This document shows, in pieces, positions 38,324 to 48,385 of a DNA stretch of 64,000 nt. This stretch comes from Corynebacterium freneyi (lineage in GTDB: Bacteria > Actinomycetota > Actinomycetes > Mycobacteriales > Mycobacteriaceae), in NCBI RefSeq assembly GCF_030408835.1, contig NZ_CP047357.1, forward strand, positions 1,860,001 through 1,924,000. Reading direction: 5' to 3'. Under the pieces are notes generated by a model. The model worked only from the letters and a program-made list of their open reading frames with translations. It was not told the DNA's origin and searched no databases. The stretch's first letter is position 1, and every line of letters begins with the position of its first letter. Position numbers and translations under genes: made by a program.

Positions 38324-39915
38324 CCGCCGACGCCGCAACCACGTCCACGCCGTCGCCGGGCACCGCACCGGTCGTCGACAAGCCCAAAGCGGCGCCGGCG
38401 GCCCGCGACCGCTGGTGGACCGACTCCGCGAAGCTCGGCTTCGTCGGCGCGCTGTTCGTGGCCCTGGGTTCCTACGGCGCCGGCGCGACCCGCTACCGCG
38501 GCGGCATCGTCGACGCGCTGGGCCTGGGGTGGATCACCTACGGGCATGGTTTCGCGCTGTTCGAGATCTTCATCTGGGTCGGCGTCGTCGGCATCCTCGC
38601 CGCCTGGCTGCTCGCCGGCCGCCGGCTCATCTTCGACCGCCCCGCCCCCGCCGTCGACCGTCTGCGCACGCTGAACCGGTCGCTGCTGTGGTGGCTCATC
38701 CCCCTGTCGGTGTCGGCCCCGGTTTTCTCGCGCGACATCTACTCGTACCTCATGCAGGGCGCGATGATGCGCGACGGCTTCGACCCGTACAGCGAAGGCG
38801 CGGCGGTCAACCCCGGCCCCATGCTGCTGGAGGTCTCCGCCGACTGGCGCAACACCACCACCCCGTACGGCCCGCTGCATTTGGGCATCAACGAGGTGAT
38901 CACCCGCATCGTCGGCGACAACATCACCATCGGCATCGTGCTGTTCCGCATCCTGTGCGTGCTGGGGTTCCTGGCCATCGTGTGGTCGGTGCCGCGCATC
39001 GCGGTGAAGCTCGGCGGTGATCCGGCGTTGGCGCAGTGGCTGGGCGTGCTCAACCCGCTGGTGCTGCTGCACCTGGTGGCGGGTCTGCACAACGAGTCGA
39101 TCATGGTCGGCCTGGTGTCGCTGGCGTTGGCGGCGGGACTGATGATGCCCCGCCTGCGCGGCGCGGTCGTCGCGGCCCTGCTCATCGGCGTGGCGGTGTC
39201 GTTGAAGGCGACGGCCGTCATCGCGCTGCCGTTTCTGGTGTGGATCGCCGTGACCCGCGGCGGCGAGCTGGCCGACTGGTCCGCCGTCTTCCGCCGAGTG
39301 CCGACGTTGCTGGGCTACGGCATCGGCATGTCCGCGCTCATGGTCGGCGCATTGACGGCGGTGACGTGGCTGACGGGTTCGACGTGGGGTTGGCTGACGG
39401 AGATCAGCGGCAACACGAAGGTGATCAACCCCCTGGCCGCGCCGTCGGCGGTGGCGGGCGCCATCGCGGCGGTGATGGCGTGGATCGACGACACGGTAGT
39501 GTTCAACTCCATCGTCGCCGTCACGCGTCGGGTGTCGTCGGTGATCATGGTCGTCGGTCTGGTGGCGTGCTGGTTCGTCTTCCGCCAGAATCCGCGCCGC
39601 AACGTCGCCGGCATGGTCGCGGCCTACGGCGTGGCCGTGGTGTTCAACGCGGTGGCCCTGCCCTGGTACTACGCCAGCCTGCTCACGCCGATCGGCACGT
39701 TCCGGCCGCCGCGGTGGCTGGTCCAGGGCACGGTGGTGGCCACGCTGATTCTGTGCCTGTCGTTTTCCGGCGGCGGCAACAACCGCTTTTACGACGTGCC
39801 GTGGATGATCGTCATCACCGTCGCCGCGTGGTTCGCCCTGCGGTGGCTGGTCAACGGCGACGTCCGCCGGGCGGTGCGGTGGCGGGGGTCGCTCGACGAC
39901 GACCCGCCGCGGTGA
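38320..39915 (+). CDS. mptA: Alpha-1,6-mannopyranosyltransferase MptA (GT-C)
   Basis: MptA extends the mannan backbone of lipomannan outside the membrane with polyprenyl-phosphate mannose. The 531-residue protein has a disordered N-terminus (residues 1-30) and about 12 hydrophobic helices. The GT-C catalytic Asp is expected in the first external loop and is seen in SAPVFSRDIYSYLMQGAMM; NTTTPYGPLHLG and LNPLVLLHLVAGLHNES are further conserved segments. It begins with GTG inside the four-base overlap with the desaturase stop. The neighbours idsA, pknL and pimB support an envelope role. Homologue: Rv2174. Confidence 0.93.
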   Translation: MTADAATTSTPSPGTAPVVDKPKAAPAARDRWWTDSAKLGFVGALFVALGSYGAGATRYRGGIVDALGLGWITYGHGFALFEIFIWVGVVGILAAWLLAGRRLIFDRPAPAVDRLRTLNRSLLWWLIPLSVSAPVFSRDIYSYLMQGAMMRDGFDPYSEGAAVNPGPMLLEVSADWRNTTTPYGPLHLGINEVITRIVGDNITIGIVLFRILCVLGFLAIVWSVPRIAVKLGGDPALAQWLGVLNPLVLLHLVAGLHNESIMVGLVSLALAAGLMMPRLRGAVVAALLIGVAVSLKATAVIALPFLVWIAVTRGGELADWSAVFRRVPTLLGYGIGMSALMVGALTAVTWLTGSTWGWLTEISGNTKVINPLAAPSAVAGAIAAVMAWIDDTVVFNSIVAVTRRVSSVIMVVGLVACWFVFRQNPRRNVAGMVAAYGVAVVFNAVALPWYYASLLTPIGTFRPPRWLVQGTVVATLILCLSFSGGGNNRFYDVPWMIVITVAAWFALRWLVNGDVRRAVRWRGSLDDDPPR

Positions 39916-39951
39916 CTCCGCCGTCCGGATGATTTAAGCCGTCCGGGTGGT

Positions 39952-40317
39952 TTAAAACGCCATCGCCTGGGCGCGGCGGATGACCTCGCGCGCCAGGTGT
40001 CCGTGCAACGCGTCGATGGGGCGGCCGGGCAGCGACTCGTCTTCGGTCCACAGCCACGTCAACGCCTCGTGGGGGCGGAAGCCGCCGTCGGAGAGAACGG
40101 CCAGGGCGCCCGCGGCGAACTTGTTGACGCCGTCGTCGTCGAGAAGCAGCGCCGGCACCCGGGGCACTCCGCCGCGGTCGACGGCCACGAGCTTGCCCTC
40201 CTGCAGCATCGCGTGGACGCGGGTCACCGGCACGCCGAGTCGGTCGGCGACGTCGGGGACGACCAGGGTCTCTTCGTCGGCGGGCAGGACATCGGGGCAC
40301 GTGGGGATCTTTCTCAC
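39952..40317 (-). CDS. Rv2175c-type DNA-binding protein
   Basis: This 121-residue protein carries a winged helix-turn-helix-like N-terminus (LVVPDVADRLGVPVTRVHAMLQEGKLVAV) and the conserved C-terminal helix pair of the Rv2175c family (DGGFRPHEALTWLWTEDESLPGRPIDALHGH). In M. tuberculosis, Rv2175c binds DNA and is phosphorylated by PknL, its divergent neighbour, which lowers DNA binding. The same divergent pair is found here. It starts with GTG at 40317, six bases after a -10-like TAAGGT, so it is probably leaderless. The short N-terminal Thr residues are possible phosphorylation sites. Confidence 0.88.
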   Translation of the reverse strand: MRKIPTCPDVLPADEETLVVPDVADRLGVPVTRVHAMLQEGKLVAVDRGGVPRVPALLLDDDGVNKFAAGALAVLSDGGFRPHEALTWLWTEDESLPGRPIDALHGHLAREVIRRAQAMAF

Positions 40318-40323
40318 GCCGCA

Positions 40324-40329
40324 ACCTTA
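40324..40329 (-). promoter_or_regulatory. Probable -10 box of the Rv2175c-like gene (leaderless)
   Basis: TAAGGT on the minus strand ends six bases before the GTG start at 40317. Confidence 0.5.
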
Positions 40330-40382
40330 CCGCGCCCGGCGGCGACGTCCGACCGCGTTGGCACCGGCGCGCGGCGGTCGGT

Positions 40383-40388
40383 CATACT
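40383..40388 (+). promoter_or_regulatory. Probable -10 box of pknL
   Basis: CATACT would start transcription near 40395 and leave a leader of about 25 bases that contains the AAGGGG ribosome-binding site of pknL. Confidence 0.45.
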
Positions 40389-40419
40389 GGTGGGCGTCAC
40401 ATGGGAGGAGAAGGGGCTT

Positions 40420-42837
40420 ATGGCTGAAGTGAGCGAGGGCGACGTCCTCGACGGCCGGTACCGCATCGGTCCGCTCATCGCACGCGGCGGCATGAGTTCC
40501 GTGCACCGGGCAACGGATCTGCGGCTGGGCCGGGACGTCGCCGCGAAGGTGATGGACCCCCGATTCGTCCACGACGAGTCCTTCCGCACCCGGTTCGAGC
40601 GGGAGGCCCGCGCGGTGGCGCGCATGGCCGATGAGTCGCTGGTCAACGTCTACGACCAGGGCCATGACGCCGCGGGGCACGTCTTCTTGATCATGGAGTT
40701 GGTCGACGGCGGCACGCTGCGCGAGTTGCTCCGCGAGCGAGGCCCCATGCCCCCGCATGCGGCGGCCGCTGTGCTGGCCCCGGTGTTGCGGGCGTTGTCG
40801 TTGGCCCATGACCGGTCGATGGTGCATCGCGACATCAAGCCGGAAAACGTGCTCATCTCCGATTCCGGCAAGGTCAAGCTCGCCGACTTCGGGTTGGTGC
40901 GGGCTGCGGCGGATTCGAAGGTGACGTCGAATTCGGTGATCGTCGGCACGGTCGGGTACTTGTCTCCGGAACAGGTCACGGGCGCGGAGATCACCCCGGC
41001 GTCCGACGTGTATTCCACGGGCATCTTGCTCTACGAGCTGCTGACGGGGTCGACGCCGTTTTCCGGCGACACGTCCTTGGCGGTGGCCCTGCAGCGCCTG
41101 AACAAGGACGTGCCGCCGCCGTCGGAGGCCATCGACGGCGTGCCGCCGGAGTTCGACGAGCTCGTCGCCCGAGCCTGCGCCCGCGAGCCGTCCGCCCGGT
41201 TCGCCTCGGCCGCGGAGTTCGCCGCGGAACTGGAGGAGATCGTCGGCGTGCTGGGGCTGCCGCCGTTTCGGGTGCCCGCCCCGGTCGATTCGGCGGCGCA
41301 CCGCGCGTCCCGGACGAAGGACGACCTCGCGGCGCCGGATCCGGAGGACGTGCGCGGAACCGAGCTTTTCGACGGCCCGCCGGAGCCCGGTTTGTTCGGG
41401 CCACATGCCCATGACCGGATGAACGAAACTCGCCACGACGTTCCGGCCGCTCCCCTGCCGGCACCCGGCATGTTCACCTCCCCCGATGACGGCGACGGCT
41501 ACGACGACGGTTATGACGGCGAGGAGTACGGCGGCCACCGTCACGACGACCGGTACGCCGACCGGTACGTCGACGACGAATACCGCGACGAGTACGGCGA
41601 CGAGGACTTCGCCGACCGTCCCGCCGACGACTGGGCGACTCGCCCCGGCGCCGTCGACGAGTGGGGCTCGCGCCACACCGCCGTCGACGCCGGTGCCATT
41701 GAGCGACGCGGTGGACGGGCGGCCACGCCGGACCGTCGTCAAGCACGGGCCCGGGAGGGACGCCAACGCACCCGGACCGGCTTCGCCATCTGGCTCATCA
41801 TCGCCCTCGTGGCGACCCTGGGCATGGGCCTGGGCGCCTGGTGGCTGGGCTCCGGACGCTACGGCGAAGTGCCGTCGATCTCCGGCATGACCGAACAACA
41901 GGCGTCGGCGGCCGTGTCCGACGCCGGATTCGAACCGATATCCCGGCAGCAATACCACGACGTCGTGCCGCAATCGCAGGTCATCGGCACCGAACCGCTC
42001 GCCGGGGCACGCGCCGTCAAAGGAGCGCCCGTGACCGTCCTGGTCAGCCTGGGCCGCCCCACCGTGCCCGCGCTGCCCGCCGACCGCTCCCCCTCCCGGT
42101 ACTCGACGATGCTGCGGGAACGCACCCTCGTCGAAGCCACCGGCGACCCCATGTATTCGGAAACCGTCCCCAAGGGCGCGATCCTCATGACCGACCCCGC
42201 CGCCGGGCAAACCGTCGCCACCGGGTCGACCGTCACCGTCCACCTGTCCAAGGGACGCGCCCCCGTCAACGTGCCCGACGTCGTCGGACTGCACATCGAC
42301 GACGCCCGGGAAGTCATCGAGGACGTCGGCCTGACCGTGGCCGACGTCGTCGAGGAGTTCTCCGACACCCACGACCCCGAAACCGTGCTGTCCGTCAACC
42401 CCGAACCCGGCACCGGACTGGAACGCGGCTCCGACGTCACGCTCACCGTCAACAACGGCATCGAAGTCCCCGACGTGGAGGGGATGACGCTCGAAGAGGC
42501 CCGCAAACGTCTCAGCGACGCCGGCCTCGTCGTCCGCGACGTCACCCGCACCGAAGACTCGCCCCGCAAGGCCGGCCGGGTCGACTCGACCTCCCCGCAG
42601 GGCGGCACCATGGTCGAACCGACCGACACCAGCGTCGACATCGTCGTCTCCGACCGCGTCGAAGTGCCCAACGTCCTCGGCTCGACCATCGGCGACGCCC
42701 GCGAACGCCTCGAAGAACGCGGCCTGAAACTGCGGATCAACGGCAACGCCAGCGACGACGACCGCATCTACAGCCAGTCCCCCCGCGCCGGCAGCGACGC
42801 CAAACGCGGCGACACCGTCACCGTCCGCGGGTTCTAG
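40420..42837 (+). CDS. pknL: Serine/threonine protein kinase PknL with PASTA repeats
   Basis: PknL is a membrane receptor kinase. The 805-residue protein starts with a Hanks-type kinase domain (residues 10-280): Gly-loop IARGGMSSVHRA, catalytic Lys in VAAKVM, HRDIKPEN, DFG in LADFGLV and a Thr/Ser-rich activation loop. A strongly acidic linker rich in Asp, Tyr and Arg (about 290-445) leads to a transmembrane helix (about 451-474). Outside are five PASTA units, starting near VPSISGM, VPALPAD (degenerate), VPDVVGL, VPDVEGM and VPNVLGS; PASTA units bind muropeptides or lipid II. M. tuberculosis PknL lacks PASTA, whereas the C. glutamicum one has them. The start follows AAGGGG. Confidence 0.96.
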   Translation: MAEVSEGDVLDGRYRIGPLIARGGMSSVHRATDLRLGRDVAAKVMDPRFVHDESFRTRFEREARAVARMADESLVNVYDQGHDAAGHVFLIMELVDGGTLRELLRERGPMPPHAAAAVLAPVLRALSLAHDRSMVHRDIKPENVLISDSGKVKLADFGLVRAAADSKVTSNSVIVGTVGYLSPEQVTGAEITPASDVYSTGILLYELLTGSTPFSGDTSLAVALQRLNKDVPPPSEAIDGVPPEFDELVARACAREPSARFASAAEFAAELEEIVGVLGLPPFRVPAPVDSAAHRASRTKDDLAAPDPEDVRGTELFDGPPEPGLFGPHAHDRMNETRHDVPAAPLPAPGMFTSPDDGDGYDDGYDGEEYGGHRHDDRYADRYVDDEYRDEYGDEDFADRPADDWATRPGAVDEWGSRHTAVDAGAIERRGGRAATPDRRQARAREGRQRTRTGFAIWLIIALVATLGMGLGAWWLGSGRYGEVPSISGMTEQQASAAVSDAGFEPISRQQYHDVVPQSQVIGTEPLAGARAVKGAPVTVLVSLGRPTVPALPADRSPSRYSTMLRERTLVEATGDPMYSETVPKGAILMTDPAAGQTVATGSTVTVHLSKGRAPVNVPDVVGLHIDDAREVIEDVGLTVADVVEEFSDTHDPETVLSVNPEPGTGLERGSDVTLTVNNGIEVPDVEGMTLEEARKRLSDAGLVVRDVTRTEDSPRKAGRVDSTSPQGGTMVEPTDTSVDIVVSDRVEVPNVLGSTIGDARERLEERGLKLRINGNASDDDRIYSQSPRAGSDAKRGDTVTVRGF

Positions 42838-42993
42838 AACGGGCGCGTCCGAGCCGACGCCGGGCCCGGACCAGCCGCGGTCCTGCCCCGGGACCCGATC
42901 GCGGCGCGGGTTCCGGTCCGAAGCCGAACGCCGGGCCGGTCCCGACTCGATCGACGGGCCGGCCCGGCGCACGGGCGATGGACGGGTTGATCC
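42838..42993. terminator. Convergent gap between pknL and aroG with GC-rich hairpins
   Basis: The 156 bases between the two stop codons hold inverted repeats such as GGACC-N6-GGTCC flanked by CCGGGC/GCCCCGG (about 42862-42892). They could end transcription from either side, but no T-run is present. Confidence 0.35.
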
Positions 42994-44909
<1,916 letters not shown>

Positions 44910-44916
44910 GACGCCC

Positions 44917-44922
44917 AGGATA
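44917..44922 (-). promoter_or_regulatory. Probable -10 box of the RNase AS gene (leaderless)
   Basis: TATCCT on the minus strand ends seven bases before the GTG at 44909. Confidence 0.5.
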
Positions 44923-45016
44923 GCCCGGGCGTCGTGGTGGTTCTCCGGCGGGGACCCGCCGTTCGCGGGTCCACCGTCCGAGGGGTCGCCGCCCGCGAAG
45001 AGTCGCCGTTCGTCGT

Positions 45017-45775
45017 TTACAGCGCCGCGGGAACGGCGGGGGTCTCCAGGGGTCCACCCGGCTCGGTGCCCTCCGGGTAGCCGTCGCCACGCGACAGCGA
45101 GTCCTTGACGTCGGCGGCGTAGGCGTCGACGTAGGCCTGACCGGACAGCGAATGCAGGGCCTTCATCAAATCGTCGGTGAGGGCGCGGGCGCAGGCGTAC
45201 TCGTCGCCGCGATCGCCGTAATCGGCCGGGTCCAGCGGATCGCCGATGACGACGCCGACCTTCTTCGGGCGGGGCACCCACGTGCCGATGGGGTTGGCCT
45301 TGTTGGTGCCGATCATCGCCACCGGGTACACCTTCACCCCGGTCTGCAGCGCCACGCGGGCCAGGCCGGTCTTGCCCCGGTACAGGCGACCGTCGGGCGA
45401 ACGAGTGCCCTCCGGGTACATGCCCAGCACGTCACCGCGATCGAGGACCTTCACGGCCGCATCGAGGGCGTCCTGCGCGGCGTCGCCGGACTTGCGGTCG
45501 ATGGGCACCTGGCCGGTGTTGGCGAAGAAAAATTTCTGGATCCGCCCCACCAGGCCGGGCGTGGTGAAGTACTCCATCTTCGCCAGGAACGTCATCTGAC
45601 GGCGTGCGACCAGCGGGAAGAAGAAGGAATCCATGACCGCCAGGTGATTGGAGGCCATGATCGCGGGCCCCTCGTCGGGGATCTTCTCGCCGCCCTTGTA
45701 CGTCGGGCGGTTCCACACCCGGAGGAACGGGCCCATGAGCACGTACTTGAAGAACTTGTACCAGGGATTATTCAC
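45017..45775 (-). CDS. 1-acyl-sn-glycerol-3-phosphate acyltransferase family protein (PlsC)
   Basis: The 252-residue protein belongs to the PlsC family, which adds the second acyl chain to lysophosphatidic acid or to related acceptors. The catalytic box is NHLAVMD (about residues 43-49), and the acceptor-binding box is YPEGTRSPDG (about 119-128). One N-terminal hydrophobic stretch suggests membrane association. The homologue Rv2182c is at the same position beside PimB' and MptA, so it may serve phospholipid or PIM synthesis. It starts with GTG at 45775, seven bases after TATATT. Confidence 0.9.
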   Translation of the reverse strand: MNNPWYKFFKYVLMGPFLRVWNRPTYKGGEKIPDEGPAIMASNHLAVMDSFFFPLVARRQMTFLAKMEYFTTPGLVGRIQKFFFANTGQVPIDRKSGDAAQDALDAAVKVLDRGDVLGMYPEGTRSPDGRLYRGKTGLARVALQTGVKVYPVAMIGTNKANPIGTWVPRPKKVGVVIGDPLDPADYGDRGDEYACARALTDDLMKALHSLSGQAYVDAYAADVKDSLSRGDGYPEGTEPGGPLETPAVPAAL

Positions 45776-45782
45776 CCGATCT

Positions 45783-45788
45783 AATATA
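45783..45788 (-). promoter_or_regulatory. Probable -10 box of the plsC-like gene (leaderless)
   Basis: TATATT on the minus strand, preceded by TG as in an extended -10, ends seven bases before the GTG at 45775. Confidence 0.6.
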
Positions 45789-45812
45789 CAGGCCCTTTCA
45801 CGTTTGACCAGT

Positions 45813-46796
45813 TCAGGGCGTTTTTCCCAGGTGACCGGGTGTCCGCCTCGCCAGATCCGCCACGCCGATCATGCCCGCGTCGGCACCCAACCGGGCCACC
45901 TCGATGCAGGCGGTGGGCCGGTGTCCGGCACCGGTGACTTCGGTGCCGAAGACCGCGCGGGCCCGCTCGAGGTACTGATCGGCGGCCTGGGCGACGCCAC
46001 CGCCGATGACGATGAGCTCCGGGTCGAAAACGTCGGCGACCAGCGCCAGCGCACGGCCGACCCAGTCGGCGAAGTCCCCCACGGCGGCGACGGCGAGCGG
46101 ATCGCCGGTTTGGGCGGCGAGCATGACGTCGGCCCCGGTGGCCGTGCCGTCGATGCACGCGGCGGCCAACGGCCCGGCGAATCGTCGCGTCGTGGCCAGC
46201 TCGCGGGCGGTGGCGGCCAGCGCCGTGCCGGAGCAATACCGTTCCAGGCATCCGCGCTTGCCGCACGAGCACGGCCGGCCGCCGGGGACGACGGTGAGGT
46301 GACCGAACTCGGGGGCGGTGCCGAACGCGCCGCGGTAGATCTCCCCGCCGCTCATCATCGCACCGCCGATGCCCGTGCCCAGGGCGAACAGCACCCAATC
46401 GCGGGCGCCGCGGGCCGCGCCGAAGCGGTACTCGCCCCAGGCCGCGGAATTGGCGTCGTGTTCGAGGGTCACCGGCAACGGCAGCCGTCTCCCCACCCGG
46501 GCGGCCACGTCGGCGTCGCGCCACGGCAGGTGCGGCGCGAAGCGGACCACGCGCCGGCCCGAGTCGAGGAATCCCGCCACCGCGAGCCCCACGGCCACCA
46601 CATCGGGGTGATCGTCGAGCAGCGCGCCGGTCATCTCGACGATGCCGTCCTCCAGGTCCGTCGCGGTGCCGTCCGACGATCGCCGCATGCGGTCGATGAC
46701 GACGCCGTCCGCGGACACCACGGCCGCGCGCAGGTTCGTGCCGCCGATGTCGAAGCCGATGGTGGGCCCGGCGGGCGCGGTGGTGGGCGTCGTCAC
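45813..46796 (-). CDS. ROK-family glucokinase
   Basis: The protein phosphorylates glucose with ATP. The 327-residue ROK protein shows the phosphate-binding FDIGGTNLRAAVV, the catalytic Asp region LEHDANSAAWGEY, GTGIGGAMMSGG, and the zinc signature EFGHLTV and CSCGKRGCLERYC. There is no N-terminal DNA-binding domain, so it is an enzyme and not a ROK repressor. The GTG at 46796 has CAGGAG seven bases upstream. It lies at the 3' end of a string of minus-strand genes beginning at the NlpC/P60 gene, with a 46-base gap to the preceding gene. Confidence 0.9.
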   Translation of the reverse strand: MTTPTTAPAGPTIGFDIGGTNLRAAVVSADGVVIDRMRRSSDGTATDLEDGIVEMTGALLDDHPDVVAVGLAVAGFLDSGRRVVRFAPHLPWRDADVAARVGRRLPLPVTLEHDANSAAWGEYRFGAARGARDWVLFALGTGIGGAMMSGGEIYRGAFGTAPEFGHLTVVPGGRPCSCGKRGCLERYCSGTALAATARELATTRRFAGPLAAACIDGTATGADVMLAAQTGDPLAVAAVGDFADWVGRALALVADVFDPELIVIGGGVAQAADQYLERARAVFGTEVTGAGHRPTACIEVARLGADAGMIGVADLARRTPGHLGKTP

Positions 46797-46842
46797 GTGG
46801 GGCTCCTGGTGGGTGGGGTTGCGGGTCGGGTGGTTCAGCCGC

Positions 46843-47937
46843 TCACGGCATTTGCGCGGGATCCGCGCGGAACCAGACAAGAATATCCCCCCAACCGTCG
46901 ACCCACGTATCCGGCGGCGTCACGCGCACCTTCTCCATGACGCAACGGGACAGGATCGCGGGCGCGTCGAACCTCCTGAGGATCCCGGCGACCTGCACGG
47001 CCATGCCCCTCGGCGACGCGTCGACGTCCACGGTGGGTTCGGCAAATGCGGCCGGATCGGCGCCGTCGTCAAGCAGGAAAGCTTGACGACGATCCGCGTC
47101 CTCCCCCTCACCCGCCTCACCGCCCGAGCCGGTTCCGCCGCTCGAGCCGGCGAATTCCGGAAACGCCAAATGCAGGGGCGCGCGGACGCGCAGCCGAAAC
47201 AACGGCGCGCCATCGCCGCCGACGCCCAGATCCGCCAGCGTCAGGCGCGGCCGCCGCACGGACTCCGCCGCCGCGTCCGCCCCATCCGCTCCGGCAACCG
47301 AGGCCCCGGCGGCACCGGCGTCACCGGTCCCCGCCTCCACCACGACCCCCAGCCACGCCGCCACGGATGCCACCGTCGGATCAACCGGACCGGAGGCTCG
47401 CAGCCGAACGCCGCCGCCATCGACGACGCGCTGCCACGACCGGCCCCACGTCCACAACGCCTCCAGCAGACGCGCCCGCCGCGCCCGGTCCCCGAACACC
47501 GCCGGCATTGACCGATGCCGGTCGACGCGGGGGCTGATCAAATCGAGCATGTCCGACAACTGCGCCGGGCCCTGCAGCCTGCGCAACCACGACAATTGCC
47601 GGTCCGCGGTCTCTCCGATGCGCACTCCGGCCGGCGCGCCCTCCGCCGTCGCCTGGGCCTTCGCCCACACCAACAGCCGCTCCAGACCCGCGAAGCCGGT
47701 CAGCGCGTCCAACGCCGACGGGTCGGCGTCCATCTCCCGCAGCAGCCCGATCGCCTCCGCCATCGGGTCCGGCCCCGTCTCCGCCCACGTCAGATCCGCG
47801 GGCAGGAAATCCTCCGGGGTCCGGTCGCCCGGGGGCCCCGGCACGAGGTACACCGGGTGGCGCGGCGCCTCCGAAAGGGAGGGCATCGTCGGGTGCCCGG
47901 TGGCGGCGTCACCGCCCGGCGCGGGTTCGGGGGTCAC
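46843..47937 (-). CDS. Hypothetical protein of 364 residues
   Basis: I do not recognise this family. The product is soluble in appearance: no signal peptide or membrane helix. An N-terminal Pro-rich stretch is followed by a helical region (DPMAEAIGLLREMDADPSALDALTGFAGLERLLVWAK is partly conserved in style), and then a beta-rich part with FRLRVRAPLHLAFPEF. Two Gly/Ala/Asp-rich linkers break up the second half. The GTG at 47937 overlaps the SRPBCC stop by four bases; an ATG 17 codons later is another candidate. It is in a run with pimB and the SRPBCC gene, so an envelope-related role is possible but unproven. Confidence 0.6.
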   Translation of the reverse strand: MTPEPAPGGDAATGHPTMPSLSEAPRHPVYLVPGPPGDRTPEDFLPADLTWAETGPDPMAEAIGLLREMDADPSALDALTGFAGLERLLVWAKAQATAEGAPAGVRIGETADRQLSWLRRLQGPAQLSDMLDLISPRVDRHRSMPAVFGDRARRARLLEALWTWGRSWQRVVDGGGVRLRASGPVDPTVASVAAWLGVVVEAGTGDAGAAGASVAGADGADAAAESVRRPRLTLADLGVGGDGAPLFRLRVRAPLHLAFPEFAGSSGGTGSGGEAGEGEDADRRQAFLLDDGADPAAFAEPTVDVDASPRGMAVQVAGILRRFDAPAILSRCVMEKVRVTPPDTWVDGWGDILVWFRADPAQMP

Positions 47938-48374
47938 TCAGACAGGCCCTCCACGCGGCGCTTCAGCGACTTCAGTGCCGTGTCGATGATGCGGTGCTCG
48001 GCCTTGCGACGCAGCATGCCCAGCATCGGCACGGCGGTGACGATCTCCAGCTCGTACACCACCTTCACCGCCCCGCCGTCGGCGTCGGACAGCGTGTAGC
48101 TTCCCGACTGCGACTTCTGCAGCTGCGACGACAGCAGCGTCCACCGCACGCCGTCGTCCGCCCAGTCGTATTCCAGCTCGAAGACGTCCTTGAGCACGGT
48201 CTCCAGCGTGAACTTGGCGCGCTTGGGGCGCAGCGGACGGTCGCCTTCCTCGGTGACCTCCGCAGCGGTGGTGCCGGTGGCCCACTGCGGGTAGGCGGTC
48301 ACGTCGCCGACGACGTCGAGGATCCGCTCCCGAGGGGCGTTGATCAGGATCTGTCCCTGCGTTCGGTCGCTCAT
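47934..48374 (-). CDS. SRPBCC (START-like) family protein
   Basis: The 146-residue protein has the fold pattern of the polyketide-cyclase/START-like superfamily, with a helix followed by AYPQWATGTTAAEV and a long curved sheet (VKVVYELEIVTAVPMLGMLRRK) and C-terminal helix. Such proteins hold a hydrophobic ligand in a deep pocket. The position next to pimB matches Rv2185c (TB16.3) of M. tuberculosis, whose ligand is unknown. It begins with ATG 11 bases after the pimB stop and overlaps the next gene by four bases. Confidence 0.85.
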   Translation of the reverse strand: MSDRTQGQILINAPRERILDVVGDVTAYPQWATGTTAAEVTEEGDRPLRPKRAKFTLETVLKDVFELEYDWADDGVRWTLLSSQLQKSQSGSYTLSDADGGAVKVVYELEIVTAVPMLGMLRRKAEHRIIDTALKSLKRRVEGLSE

Positions 48375-48385
48375 GCCCTCCGAGA

